Origin: Bacillus mobilis
GTDB taxonomy: Bacteria; Bacillota; Bacilli; Bacillales; Bacillaceae_G
Direction: 5' to 3'
Assembly (NCBI RefSeq): GCF_001884045.1
Contig: NZ_MACF01000123.1
Location: forward strand, 124,001-188,000
Length of the DNA: 64,000 nucleotides
Below are positions 1 to 7,323 of this stretch, in pieces. The position numbers were made by a program, and so were the translations under genes. Position 1 is the stretch's first letter. Each line of letters opens with the position of its first letter. Below the pieces are notes generated by a model that had not been told where the DNA came from, did not search any database, and worked only from the letters and a program-made list of their open reading frames with translations.

Positions 1-2
1 AT

Positions 3-194
3 GCAGGCTATGAATCTAATGAAAAATATGAAAAACCATGGTATGACGAATTAACTTTAGAAAATTATAACCGTGAAATGCTTATGCGAATGTTACAAAT
101 AAAAACGCCGTACTATGAAAATGTACAAGATTTAAAAAAAGATGTAGCTTTTGCTTTAGAAAGGATGGAGGATCCATGTTTCAAAAGTTTTTAG
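3..194 (+). CDS. C-terminal end of an unidentified protein (cut by window start)
   Basis: The reading frame beginning at base 3 is open from the window edge to a TAG at 192-194 and gives about 63 residues, including the stretch EKPWYDELTLENYNREML. It overlaps the start of spo0M by 19 bases, which suggests translational coupling in one operon. It is acidic and rich in Tyr, Glu and Met, with no signal peptide or membrane segment in the visible part. I do not recognise the family. Confidence 0.6.
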   Translation, partial: AGYESNEKYEKPWYDELTLENYNREMLMRMLQIKTPYYENVQDLKKDVAFALERMEDPCFKSF

Positions 195-931
195 CAAGCG
201 TTGGTATTGGTAATGCAAAAGTAGATACAGTTCTTGAAAAAGATGAGTATATTGTTGGAGAAGAGATACTAGGAAAGGTTCATATAACTGGAGGTTCAGT
301 TAGCCAACAAATTGAAAGCATTTACTTAACGTTATCAACATCGTATGTACGAGAAGTGGATGATAAAAAAGTAACAGCAACATATGATTTAGAGCGAGTT
401 CGTTTAACAGAACCTTTTTCTGTTGAGCCGAATGAAAAAAAGGAAATTCCATTTTCATTTATAATGCCAGTTGAAACACCGCTTACACTTGGAATGAAAA
501 CAGTTTGGGTGCATACAGGCCTTGATATTAAACGTAGTATAGATCCAAGTGATCGTGATTACATTCAAGTGTTGCCAAATGCATTATTAAATAGTGTGTT
601 AGAGGGTGTACAACAATTAGGTTTTAAAGCGCGTCATATAGAATGTGAAGAATTACCGTATCGATTACGTAAGCAAGTTCCATTTGCGCAAGAATTTGAG
701 TTTGTTCCGGTTTCCGGAGAGTATTATGGGAAATTAGATGAACTAGAATTATTAATCTTGCCAAGCGCCTACGATCGACTAGAGATTATTATGGAAGTAG
801 ACAGAAAATCCCGCGGATTAGCAGGTTTATTTGCAGAAGCGCTTGATCTTGACGAGAAAGTGATTCGCTTTACAGTAATGAATGAAGATATTCCAGCAAT
901 GAAAGAAAAAATTAACAATTATATTTTTTAA
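176..931 (+). CDS. spo0M: Sporulation-control protein Spo0M
   Basis: A 251-residue cytoplasmic protein of the Spo0M (SpoOM) family, an arrestin-like beta-sandwich protein that affects sporulation onset in Bacillus. The start MFQKFLASVGIGNAKVDT and the N-terminal beta-rich region with VGEEILGKVHITGG are typical, and the length fits the family (about 250-260 residues). The start is preceded by GGATGGAGGATCC and overlaps the upstream coding frame. A hairpin terminator follows at once. No catalytic motif is expected, since the family is thought to act through protein contacts. The assignment rests on whole-length resemblance and is confident. Confidence 0.92.
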   Translation: MFQKFLASVGIGNAKVDTVLEKDEYIVGEEILGKVHITGGSVSQQIESIYLTLSTSYVREVDDKKVTATYDLERVRLTEPFSVEPNEKKEIPFSFIMPVETPLTLGMKTVWVHTGLDIKRSIDPSDRDYIQVLPNALLNSVLEGVQQLGFKARHIECEELPYRLRKQVPFAQEFEFVPVSGEYYGKLDELELLILPSAYDRLEIIMEVDRKSRGLAGLFAEALDLDEKVIRFTVMNEDIPAMKEKINNYIF

Positions 932-935
932 TAAA

Positions 936-995
936 CTATGCATAAAAAAGAAATGGAGAGGAAAACTAAAACAACCGCTCCATTTTTTTGCATAG
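936..995 (+). terminator. Probable terminator hairpin after spo0M
   Basis: The arms at 936-957 (ctatgcat...aatggag) and 978-995 (ctccattttttt...catag) are inverted repeats, with a T run in the right arm. The hairpin lies between spo0M and the PAP2 gene and its right arm reaches to just upstream of the PAP2 start. Confidence 0.6.
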
Positions 996-1002
996 TGAGG
1001 TT

Positions 1003-1644
1003 ATGTATGTGAAACGATATCGACATTTATACTTGTTAAGTTCTACGCTACTCATTTGTTTTGTCGTATTATCACTTTCGTATCATACCGCTTGTATTGA
1101 GAAATTTGACAATATAGTCGCGCATTTTATTCAAAGTTTTCGAAACGATTATTTGACAGCCTATTTTACTTGGGTGTCATTTATCGGTTCCAAAAGAATA
1201 TATTTTCCGTTGCTCATTATTCTTGTAATGTATTTTCTCGTTAGAAAAAAAATGCTTAGTGCATTACTTCTAACAATTAATTATTATGGATCTCGTTACT
1301 TAAACAGTATGCTTAAACTATGGTACGAACGAGCAAGACCTGATGTAACACAGCTTGTTACGGCAACTGGATATAGTTTTCCGAGCGGTCATACGATGAA
1401 TGCTACTGCTTTTTTAGGATTTATTGCCTACGTCACCATTACTGAAGAACGAATTACATTGCATAAAAAATTGTTGATTATTTTTATAGCGAGCTTTGTT
1501 GTATTATCTATTTCAGTTAGCCGAATTTATCTTGGCGTGCACTATCCATCTGACATATTAGCAGGATGGGCGGCTGGGGGTAGCTGGCTCGTTTTATGTG
1601 TTATATTTCATAAAACGTTCATGAAAAAAGAACCTATGTCATAA
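1003..1644 (+). CDS. PAP2-family membrane phosphatase
   Basis: About 213 residues with several hydrophobic segments and the three PAP2 phosphatase motifs: KLWYERARP (KxxxxxxRP), PSGHTMN (PSGH) and SRIYLGVHYPSD (SRxxxxxHxxxD). These are the residues of the phospho-histidine mechanism. Such enzymes dephosphorylate lipid phosphates such as phosphatidylglycerophosphate or undecaprenyl diphosphate at the membrane; the substrate cannot be read from sequence. I chose ATG 1003, preceded by GTGAGG, over the TTG at 988 that lies inside the terminator arm. The gene converges on the downstream transporter and overlaps it by 11 bases. Confidence 0.85.
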   Translation: MYVKRYRHLYLLSSTLLICFVVLSLSYHTACIEKFDNIVAHFIQSFRNDYLTAYFTWVSFIGSKRIYFPLLIILVMYFLVRKKMLSALLLTINYYGSRYLNSMLKLWYERARPDVTQLVTATGYSFPSGHTMNATAFLGFIAYVTITEERITLHKKLLIIFIASFVVLSISVSRIYLGVHYPSDILAGWAAGGSWLVLCVIFHKTFMKKEPMS

Positions 1645-1660
1645 TAGGTTCTTTTTTCAT
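1621..1660. terminator. Bidirectional terminator shared by convergent genes
   Basis: A perfect palindrome with 17-bp arms and a 6-base loop, ATGAAAAAAGAACCTAT / gtcata / complement. It contains the stop codons of both converging genes, so each gene's last codons form the other's terminator stem. Poly-A and poly-T at the two ends let it work in both directions. Confidence 0.85.
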
Positions 1661-2524
1661 TGGTTCAACATGAATGTGTGCATGGTAAATCCCAAATTTT
1701 TTCCGAAGCATAGCCTCGATGTTGTCAGTAATACAATGGCTTTCACCAACATCCATATGAGCATCAACCTCAATTGTAATATCAACGTACGTTTGATTCC
1801 CGTACATACGCGCGCGAATGTCTACGATGTTTTCCACGCCGCCAATATGTTCAATAGCACCAGCGTACTCTTCCATCTTATCTGGATCGATTCCATCCGT
1901 TAACATATGAGAAGCTTCTACAAAAATTTCCCATGCAGTTTTACAAATAATAAGGCCGACAAGTAAAGCAGCAATAGGATCTAAAATAGGTATTTGGAAC
2001 TGCGAACCGACAATACCTACTACTGTACCGATACTTACGAGAGCATCTGATAAATTATCTTTCGCAGCAGCTTCTAATGATTTACTTTTTGTGCGCGCTG
2101 CAATTTTTTTCGTATACAAATACACGAAATACATAACGACAGCAGAAAATAAGGCTACCCATGCAGCAAGTACATTAGGCGCTGCTTGTTTCGGATTGAA
2201 AAAAGATTGAATGGCACTAATAACAACCTCTAATCCGACCGTTGCCATAATAAAAGAAGCAACAAGTGATGCAATTTGTTCTGCGCGTGAATGCCCATAA
2301 GGGTGATCTGGGTCACGAGGCTTACGAGAAATTTTTAGACCAATTAATATTGCTAAAGAAGCACCGATATCCGTTAAGTTATTTAAACCGTCAGCACGTA
2401 ATGCGCTAGAGAGGGTAATATAACTGATGATGATTTTCATAGAGGATAAAAATATGTAGGCCATAATGCTGACAATCGCACCTTTATCAGCTTCTTTATG
2501 AGAAAGAGTATCCACTTTAATCAC
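1634..2524 (-). CDS. Cation diffusion facilitator (CDF) metal transporter
   Basis: 296 residues with the CDF pattern: about six hydrophobic segments, the motif DGLNNLTDIGAS in the second membrane helix region, HPYGHSRAEQ (the cytoplasmic HxxGH) and a C-terminal cytoplasmic domain ending in HIHVEP. CDF proteins export divalent cations (Zn, Co, Fe or Mn) in exchange for protons. The intramembrane Asp residues and HPYGH are present, so it should be active. It resembles the YdfM/YeaB type of Bacillus. The metal is not predictable from the neighbours. Confidence 0.88.
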   Translation of the reverse strand: MIKVDTLSHKEADKGAIVSIMAYIFLSSMKIIISYITLSSALRADGLNNLTDIGASLAILIGLKISRKPRDPDHPYGHSRAEQIASLVASFIMATVGLEVVISAIQSFFNPKQAAPNVLAAWVALFSAVVMYFVYLYTKKIAARTKSKSLEAAAKDNLSDALVSIGTVVGIVGSQFQIPILDPIAALLVGLIICKTAWEIFVEASHMLTDGIDPDKMEEYAGAIEHIGGVENIVDIRARMYGNQTYVDITIEVDAHMDVGESHCITDNIEAMLRKKFGIYHAHIHVEPMKKEPIMT

Positions 2525-2771
2525 TCACCTTTCTACAAGGAATTTCTTTCTATAAATAGAGTACCAAACGAAACTCGTGTGGGTCTATACAAACATTGTT
2601 GACGTTTTTTAGCTTTTTAAGAAGGGGATAACAAAGTTTCGCGAAGGAAAAATATGTTGTAAAGTGCAAAGTTAGGATATAAATGCGATTTGGATCGAGG
2701 GGATAGGGGAAAGGATACATGTATTATGGTGAATTCGTATATTACACCGCTGAAAGATGATCGGGAAAAAT

Positions 2772-2806
2772 AAAAACCCTCTAGAAAATATTTTTCAGAG
2801 GGTTTT
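2772..2806 (-). terminator. Terminator of the thioredoxin gene
   Basis: Inverted repeat AAACCCTCT / AGAGGGTTT just downstream of the minus-strand thioredoxin stop, followed on that strand by a T run. Confidence 0.8.
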
Positions 2807-2810
2807 CATC

Positions 2811-3125
2811 TTAGTATGCTTCTAAAAACTCAGTAACTTGCTCTTCAGTTTTTGCATTAGCACTATGTAAGTGGCCTAGCTTCTCACCATTTTGATATAC
2901 AAGTAAACTTGGAATACCCATTACTTGATACTCTTCAGCGATACTTGGGAACTCATCTTTATTAATAGAATACCATTCAAACTTATTGAACTCTTCCATT
3001 ACATCTCCGATAAAGTTGTCCATACGTACGCAATCTGGGCACCATGTAGTAAAGAACTTAACAACTACTGGCTCCTCACTTGCGATGATGTCTTTGAATT
3101 CCTGTTCTGATTTGATTTCTTTCAT
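2811..3125 (-). CDS. Thioredoxin-family protein
   Basis: 104 residues with the redox site TTWCPDC and the cis-Pro segment MGIPSLLVYQNGEK, a one-domain thioredoxin fold. WCPDC replaces the classical WCGPC, as in several Bacillus thioredoxin-like proteins, so the redox potential may differ. The start is the ATG at 3125, preceded by AAGGAGA at good spacing. An upstream in-frame extension exists but it is the tail of a decayed integrase reading into this gene. Cytoplasmic disulfide reduction is the expected role. Confidence 0.88.
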   Translation of the reverse strand: MKEIKSEQEFKDIIASEEPVVVKFFTTWCPDCVRMDNFIGDVMEEFNKFEWYSINKDEFPSIAEEYQVMGIPSLLVYQNGEKLGHLHSANAKTEEQVTEFLEAY

Positions 3126-3195
3126 GTTTTGTTTCTCCTTTTTCACAATTAATATTTTAGGTTGATTAGTTGGTGTATTTGCTGTGAAATGAAAA

Positions 3196-3400
3196 CTTCG
3201 AACGAAAGTTTTCTTTCCGAATAATTCGTTTGCAAATTGATTCACCGCAGTTTCTTAAATTTCTGGTACAACATCTTGGTAAGTGTCCAGTGTGATACCT
3301 ACTAAACGTTTACTTGTAATCTTTTAGATCATAGAAACGAATATTAGGAACCTTACTTTTCTTTATAAGCTTTTTCATGAGCTGTGTCAAACTTCTGAAT
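3196..3400 (-). pseudogene. Decayed phage integrase (tyrosine recombinase) C-terminal remnant
   Basis: Read on the minus strand, the pieces match the end of a phage integrase: KLIKKSKVPNIRFYDL (normally followed by RHTH), then after a deletion RLVGITLDTYQDVVPEI, a TAA stop, and ETAVNQFANELFG. The LDTY segment holds the catalytic tyrosine typical of the family. Frame breaks and a stop make it non-functional. It abuts the thioredoxin gene and marks one edge of a decayed prophage whose other remnants follow at 3560-4940. Confidence 0.7.
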
Positions 3401-3559
3401 TATAAGGTATAAGTAGGGTAGATCAAACTGTATTCATGATAGCCATTGCTATAACGTTCTTTTCCACAGATGTTTTTATGAGATGTTTATGAAGCGCCTG
3501 TAATGTAATGTCGGATAAAACAAGCAGGAAATTCAAAAAAAGATGAAGGGGATGCATAG

Positions 3560-3892
3560 ATGAATTTAGGGGAGTCGTTATAAGAACTTATTCATGAAGT
3601 TGTGAGAGAAGAGGTTAGGGCGGCATTAGCTGAGTTCCAGCAATAATCACAACCAAATAAAGAAATGTGGGTGAAAGGAGCGTGACTTACAAGTGGGGAA
3701 ATTACTGCACTGTATAGAGTGAAAGAAAAAACATGATGTGGAATGCGAAAGGGATCATAAGAACATTTTAGGAATTATTTAGTGGTTAAGAAGTCAGGGG
3801 GAATTAGGATGTTGAAATGGGAAAAGAAACTGTTTTCAAAAAACGCCCACCTTGCATTGTTTGTGAGAAACAAGAAGGTGAGCTTCACTTAA
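3560..3892 (+). pseudogene. Decayed phage DNA-binding (HTH/excisionase-like) protein with five in-frame stops
   Basis: A single frame from ATG 3560 reads through segments that make sense as one small phage protein: ELIHEVVREEVRAALAEFQQ, then SQPNKEMWVKGA, LTSGEITALYRVKEKT, CGMRKGS and EHFRNYLVVKKSGGIRML. They are separated only by stop codons at 3581, 3644, 3683, 3734 and 3758. The length and the last segment resemble small excisionase-like proteins of Bacillus phages. The frame runs on to a TAA at 3890-3892, though the true end was probably earlier because the next remnant starts at 3817. The stops can be explained by point changes (CAA to TAA, CGA to TGA). Non-functional as read. Confidence 0.5.
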
Positions 3893-3990
3893 AAGAAACG
3901 AATTAGATTTGTGAAAATTGTGCCCAAATTAAGCATGAACAAGGTATTGAAATAGATACCTATGCCCTTTACACCTTATTCCATAAATAA
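3817..3990 (+). pseudogene. Small zinc-finger (Gin-like) protein with one internal stop
   Basis: ATG 3817 opens a 57-codon frame broken by one TAG at 3904. It encodes CIVC and, after the stop, CENC, a treble-clef pattern with 19 positions between the Cys pairs. This resembles the anti-sigma-G protein Gin/CsfB and related phage proteins. Its end overlaps by 22 bases the 3' end of the minus-strand gene at 3969-4577. It belongs to the same decayed cluster as the HTH pseudogene upstream. Confidence 0.5.
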
Positions 3991-4577
3991 GAAAGCTGGT
4001 GGGCTTCTGATTCAAGAGCTATTAAATGATCATTATTAATAGAGTTATTCGTATACATTCTGTTCTTTTGGATGTTAAGCACCGTATAATTTACATCGTT
4101 ATATTCATTTGAAAATGTTGATTCATTTAATAATGTCAGTGTTGAGTTGATGTTATATTTATCAATTCGCTCTTTTTTTCCTTTGAAAAACAGTTTAATA
4201 AGATGTGGCTCATCATTAATGAGCAAACCGAGTTCAGGTGATGAGCGGACGATTAAATTATCTGATAACCAATGTGATTTACCAGGATCAAACCAAGAGA
4301 TGTCTTTGTTTTTAATAAATTTTTTGTACTGCTTTATAACATCAATGTAGTTTTGCTTTTTCTTCTGGTCAACAGTTTGTACTAATGTTTCAAAACAGTC
4401 AAAAGGTAGTTCGTTTTTATGAAATTTAATAATAGTTTCTCGTAATTGTTTCCAGTAATCAAAAACTGGGTGATATTCAGGTTGAGATTTTAGATTCTTT
4501 ACAAAATTTGTTTTAGCTGCACTACTTTTCAGTGTGAAGTCTAAAAATTGTGTAAGTCCCACTTTAATTTCTGCCAT
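3969..4577 (-). CDS. Hypothetical protein, 202 residues
   Basis: Open frame preceded by AAAGGGGG at 6 bases from ATG, a strong ribosome binding site, so likely expressed. The protein is Lys/Asn-rich and soluble, with no signal or membrane segment. The middle part (KSHWLSDNLIVRSSPELGLLIN, in two blocks) and the C-terminus carry alternating hydrophobic strands. I do not recognise a family. Its place between phage remnants suggests phage or mobile origin, but unlike its neighbours the frame is intact. Confidence 0.6.
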   Translation of the reverse strand: MAEIKVGLTQFLDFTLKSSAAKTNFVKNLKSQPEYHPVFDYWKQLRETIIKFHKNELPFDCFETLVQTVDQKKKQNYIDVIKQYKKFIKNKDISWFDPGKSHWLSDNLIVRSSPELGLLINDEPHLIKLFFKGKKERIDKYNINSTLTLLNESTFSNEYNDVNYTVLNIQKNRMYTNNSINNDHLIALESEAHQLSYLWNKV

Positions 4578-4740
4578 GTTACACCCCCTTTCTAAACATT
4601 ACCAATTCGATATTGGAAAGGGAAATCCTGCATTTTTAAGGCGGTGAACTAGATGCTAGAAAAAGCGATGTTCATACACAATGGCTATTGTAAAGTTGAT
4701 TCGCAAGAATGACGAAAATACCAATTCATTTTATATAATC

Positions 4741-4769
4741 AGCAACGGTGCATGAGTGCCGTTGCTTTT
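4741..4769 (+). terminator. Intrinsic terminator-like hairpin
   Basis: AGCAACGG / CCGTTGCT arms followed by a short T run. It stands in the decayed prophage interval with no intact gene upstream on this strand. Confidence 0.55.
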
Positions 4770-4814
4770 GTGTTTCTTATTGAGCTTGGTAATCATGGAA
4801 TACTTTCTAAGAGG

Positions 4815-4940
4815 AGGTGATCTATCCTCACTAAATGATAATAATACGAAAAAGCATTGGAAGTGTTTTTAAAAGCAGTGGAGAAAGCTCAGAAAGAAGA
4901 GAATGAAAAATCAAAGAAACCAAATAAAGAAGAGGAGTGA
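4815..4940 (+). pseudogene. Frameshifted small phage-type protein
   Basis: A ribosome-binding-like AGGAGGTG at 4815 is followed by a frame giving LNDNNT, then a shift by one base into YEKALEVFLKAVEKAQ and a charged tail NKEEE ending with TGA at 4940. The charged helical tail is of a kind common in small phage proteins. It is too short to name; the frameshift is what makes it look like a remnant. Confidence 0.35.
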
Positions 4941-5526
4941 AGCGCGCTATCGTTAAAACGACGAAAAACGTGCTTGTTTATTTTCTTTGTAAAGGGCATG
5001 CATATTCATTGATTTACAGATGTATGATGCGTGAGCATAGTGTTTTTGATAAATAATGAAATAGTTATAAGGCGGAAATAAATGAAAATGCAATTATACG
5101 AAAAAAGGTCCTGTTGTTTCCAACAGGACCTTTCCTAAAATGGCAAAGAGTAACTCTTACCTTACTCTTCTTGTATATAATACCTGAAAAAGATAGATGT
5201 GTATACAACAAGATATTCCAATATAATTATTTGAATATAGTGTTTAAATATAAAGAGGTGGAATTTGAAATAAGGAATTAAATTACAAATGTTGATTTAT
5301 CAAGGGATTTAAATGGATTCTTATTAAATCGTAGTTAATAAAGTGATATTGAGATAATAAGATATGTAATTTTGCATATCAGATTGTTAAAAGTGAACAA
5401 GGTTATAAAAGATCTAAATGTCATGAAAATTGCGGGAGTTGGATACTAAAAATTCATTTGTTTTTTACTTTAATAAATAAATTAATTTGAATAGAAGTGA
5501 AAAATAGAGATTTGCCTTAGACATTT
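4941..5526. other. Intergenic stretch without a convincing gene
   Basis: About 590 bases of AT-rich sequence. The only clear structure is a terminator hairpin at 5104-5133 (AAAGGTCCTGTTG / CAACAGGACCTTT). No open frame with a ribosome binding site was found. Confidence 0.5.
5104..5133. terminator. Strong symmetrical hairpin
   Basis: 13-bp perfect stem with a 4-base loop. Neither flank has an obvious gene ending here, so it probably belongs to a lost gene. Confidence 0.6.
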
Positions 5527-5880
5527 ATGAAAGTAAAGAATATTTATAACAATAGGAGTAAATACACAGGTCCGATTTTTGTAATGATGGAGGGAATTGA
5601 TGTGGACATAACTCAAAGCATGGCACGAATAGTCGTAAATGGGAAAGATCTTCCGTTTAATTCAGTTAGAACTTCTGTATGGAATCAAGGGCCTGTAAAT
5701 GATCTAATTGTTTCAACAAACCAGAGAGTCGAGGAGTTTTATCAATTTATGTGGTCACAAGTACCAGTTACGCTTGCGATGTATTTTCTTCAGGGGGCGG
5801 ACTTAATGAGGTTTGCTAGAATTATTGGGATTAATCAAAGTGTAACGGGGGAATATATTTATCATTTCTCTTGGGGATAA
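5527..5880 (+). CDS. Hypothetical protein, 117 residues
   Basis: Open frame from ATG 5527 with only a weak upstream Shine-Dalgarno. The sequence has beta-strand-like and amphipathic parts, such as VDITQSMARIVVNGKDLPF and QVPVTLAMYFLQGADLM, and no signal peptide. The next gene lies 58 bases downstream on the same strand and encodes a Gln/Met/Tyr-rich protein. Together they could be spore-layer proteins of this species group, but that is a guess. No family recognised. Confidence 0.5.
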   Translation: MKVKNIYNNRSKYTGPIFVMMEGIDVDITQSMARIVVNGKDLPFNSVRTSVWNQGPVNDLIVSTNQRVEEFYQFMWSQVPVTLAMYFLQGADLMRFARIIGINQSVTGEYIYHFSWG

Positions 5881-5938
5881 GACGAAAGTCAAGTAGCTTA
5901 ACAGTTTTTAATAAATGAAATGGAAATGAGTGGGGAGA

Positions 5939-6190
5939 ATGTTTTATTCATATTATGTTTCTCAAGCTGGTATACGCCCAGCGTATGGTACATCAATAAC
6001 GTTTAGTGGAGCACAAAGTACAGTTCAAGCTGTTCAACAAGCGTTACAAATGCAACAACAAATGCAAATGCAGCAACAAAGTATCCAGCCATATTATTCA
6101 TCCATGGAATATTTTTATCCAGTGCAACCTATTACACCGTATGGAAGTTCTTTTCTTACTATCCCATATGGAACTGTATTTAATTTATAA
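5939..6190 (+). CDS. Gln/Met/Tyr-rich small protein, possibly a spore coat or exosporium component
   Basis: 83 residues from ATG 5939, or 86 from GTG 5930; the spacing of GGGGAG favours the earlier start, so the start is uncertain. Composition is unusual: a QQQMQMQQQ run in the middle, and Tyr/Pro/Ser-rich sequence on both sides (YYSSMEYFYPVQPITPYG). Such low-complexity Tyr-rich proteins are common in Bacillus spore coats. The stop codon lies inside the ATAAA duplication at the left edge of a bcr1-like repeat. Confidence 0.5.
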   Translation: MFYSYYVSQAGIRPAYGTSITFSGAQSTVQAVQQALQMQQQMQMQQQSIQPYYSSMEYFYPVQPITPYGSSFLTIPYGTVFNL

Positions 6191-6343
6191 ATGGAAAGTT
6201 CAATCAGTATGGGGCGGACATCCAAAACCGGTTATTAGCCCTCACCAATCGGATTTTATGAGCAGCGCGGCTCCCGCCTAACTTTCTTGCAAGTGCCGAA
6301 CTTTGAGGAGTGAGTCTTATTGCCCGTAAATGACGGGAATAAT
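6187..6343. repeat. bcr1-like repeat, copy 1 (diverged)
   Basis: About 157 bases matching the copy at 29057-29210 through its length, with a 22-base identical core (TTATTAGCCCTCACC at about 6233 onwards) and the same order of conserved blocks. The left edge is ATAAA at 6187-6191; the right edge is ATAAT, so the duplication has decayed by one base. Known family facts: bcr1 is a roughly 155-bp, B. cereus-group-specific repeat with short AT-rich target duplications. The naming as bcr1 is from memory of the family, not an alignment. Confidence 0.65.
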
Positions 6344-6510
6344 CGATTGGAATGAAATTGTGTATGTATAAGCGTCAAATAGTCCTCACCTACAATTTAT
6401 AAATAACCGATGAGATAATCTCCGTACATAATACAAGTGGAGTTTTTTTGATGAGAAGATATCGATTAAAAACAGAATGGGAATTATCTAATCATGACAA
6501 ATGAAGACTA

Positions 6511-6729
6511 GTGGCTTTGCATGAAAGGAAACATGAACGTTTATTTACGCGAACCAGGTTAAGATGCAACAACGAAGTTCTAACTGTGGTTATATCATAC
6601 AGTATGATTGTTCTATGGCTATCGAATTACAAGATTAAGAGAACAGCTGAATCGTTTTTTGGCTGGTTTTTAAAGATATTTACAGCCATAATATCTTATA
6701 TTTTGTTTATAATTGTAAATAGTTATTAA
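6511..6729 (+). CDS. Possible small membrane protein, doubtful
   Basis: A 72-codon frame from GTG with no clear ribosome binding site. The first part is Arg/Lys/His-rich, the rest has two hydrophobic segments (VLTVVISYSMIVLWL and IFTAIISYILFIIV). It sits between a repeat and the sigma factor promoter. Membrane-like sequence in AT-rich DNA often arises by chance, so I give it low weight. Confidence 0.22.
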   Translation: MALHERKHERLFTRTRLRCNNEVLTVVISYSMIVLWLSNYKIKRTAESFFGWFLKIFTAIISYILFIIVNSY

Positions 6730-6772
6730 AATGTATAAAATTTCTTTTTTATTAATAAAAAAGAAAAAATAA

Positions 6773-6802
6773 TGCAACTTTTTAATTTCTTTATTCGTGT
6801 TA
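6773..6802 (+). promoter_or_regulatory. Candidate ECF-sigma promoter (autoregulatory)
   Basis: TGCAAC at 6773-6778 and CGTGTTA at 6796-6802, separated by 17 bases, resemble the AAC ... CGT pattern of Bacillus extracytoplasmic-function sigma promoters. It lies just upstream of the sigma factor gene, as expected for an autoregulated sigM-type operon. Inference from motif and position only. Confidence 0.5.
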
Positions 6803-6822
6803 TATATGAAAGGAGGAGGGGG

Positions 6823-7323
6823 ATGGAGATTGAAGAAATATATAAGGTTTATATAAACGATGTGTACCGGTATTTATTTTCCCTTTCTCGTAGCCATCAC
6901 GTAGCGGAGGACTTGATGCAGGAGACTTTTTATAGGGCGTATCTTTATTTAGATGACTATGAAAACCAAAAGGTAAAATCATGGCTATTTAAAGTGGCAT
7001 ATCATACGTTTATTGATTTTGTTAGGAAAGAGAAAAAAGTAACCTTTGTAGGAACGGAGGAATTAGAGACAATACAAGCAGGGGAATCCACAGAAGAGTA
7101 TGTGGTCGCAAAAAATAGTTATGAAAAATTAATTCAGATTATTCATACTTTACCATTGGTGGAGGCGCAAGTTATTTTATTATGTGACGTACATCAATTA
7201 ACGTACGAAGAGGGTGCATCTGTATTAGATTTAAAGTTAAACACGTATAAAAGTCACATATTTCGCGGGAGAAAGAGATTAAAAGAATTGTTAAAGGAGG
7301 AAAAGAGTCAAAATGACAAATGA
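6823..7323 (+). CDS. sigM: ECF RNA polymerase sigma factor, SigM-type
   Basis: 166 residues from ATG 6823, which follows AGGAGGAGGGGG; the longer frame upstream is not needed. Region 2 is seen in AEDLMQETFYRAYLYL and VKSWLFKVAYHTFIDFVRK, and region 4 in LTYEEGASVLDLKLNTYKSHIFRGRKRLKEL. SigM directs genes for cell-envelope stress in Bacillus. The symbol is supported by the gene order: an anti-sigma membrane protein and a small membrane protein follow with overlaps, as in sigM-yhdL-yhdK. The specific sigma family member could differ. Confidence 0.8.
   Translation: MEIEEIYKVYINDVYRYLFSLSRSHHVAEDLMQETFYRAYLYLDDYENQKVKSWLFKVAYHTFIDFVRKEKKVTFVGTEELETIQAGESTEEYVVAKNSYEKLIQIIHTLPLVEAQVILLCDVHQLTYEEGASVLDLKLNTYKSHIFRGRKRLKELLKEEKSQNDK

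Noticed and set aside
1670-1903. 77-codon plus-strand frame
   Set aside because: Antisense to the CDF transporter gene.
2811-3245. Long form of the thioredoxin gene with 40 extra N-terminal residues
   Set aside because: The extension is the tail of an integrase remnant; the inner ATG has the proper ribosome binding site.
4653-4712. Short frame MLEKAMFIHNGYCKVDSQE with good upstream site
   Set aside because: Only 19 codons and in decayed DNA; read-through passes into a terminator. Could be a remnant but not supportable as a gene.
6800-6982. Minus-strand frame over the sigma factor start
   Set aside because: Antisense shadow of the sigma factor gene.
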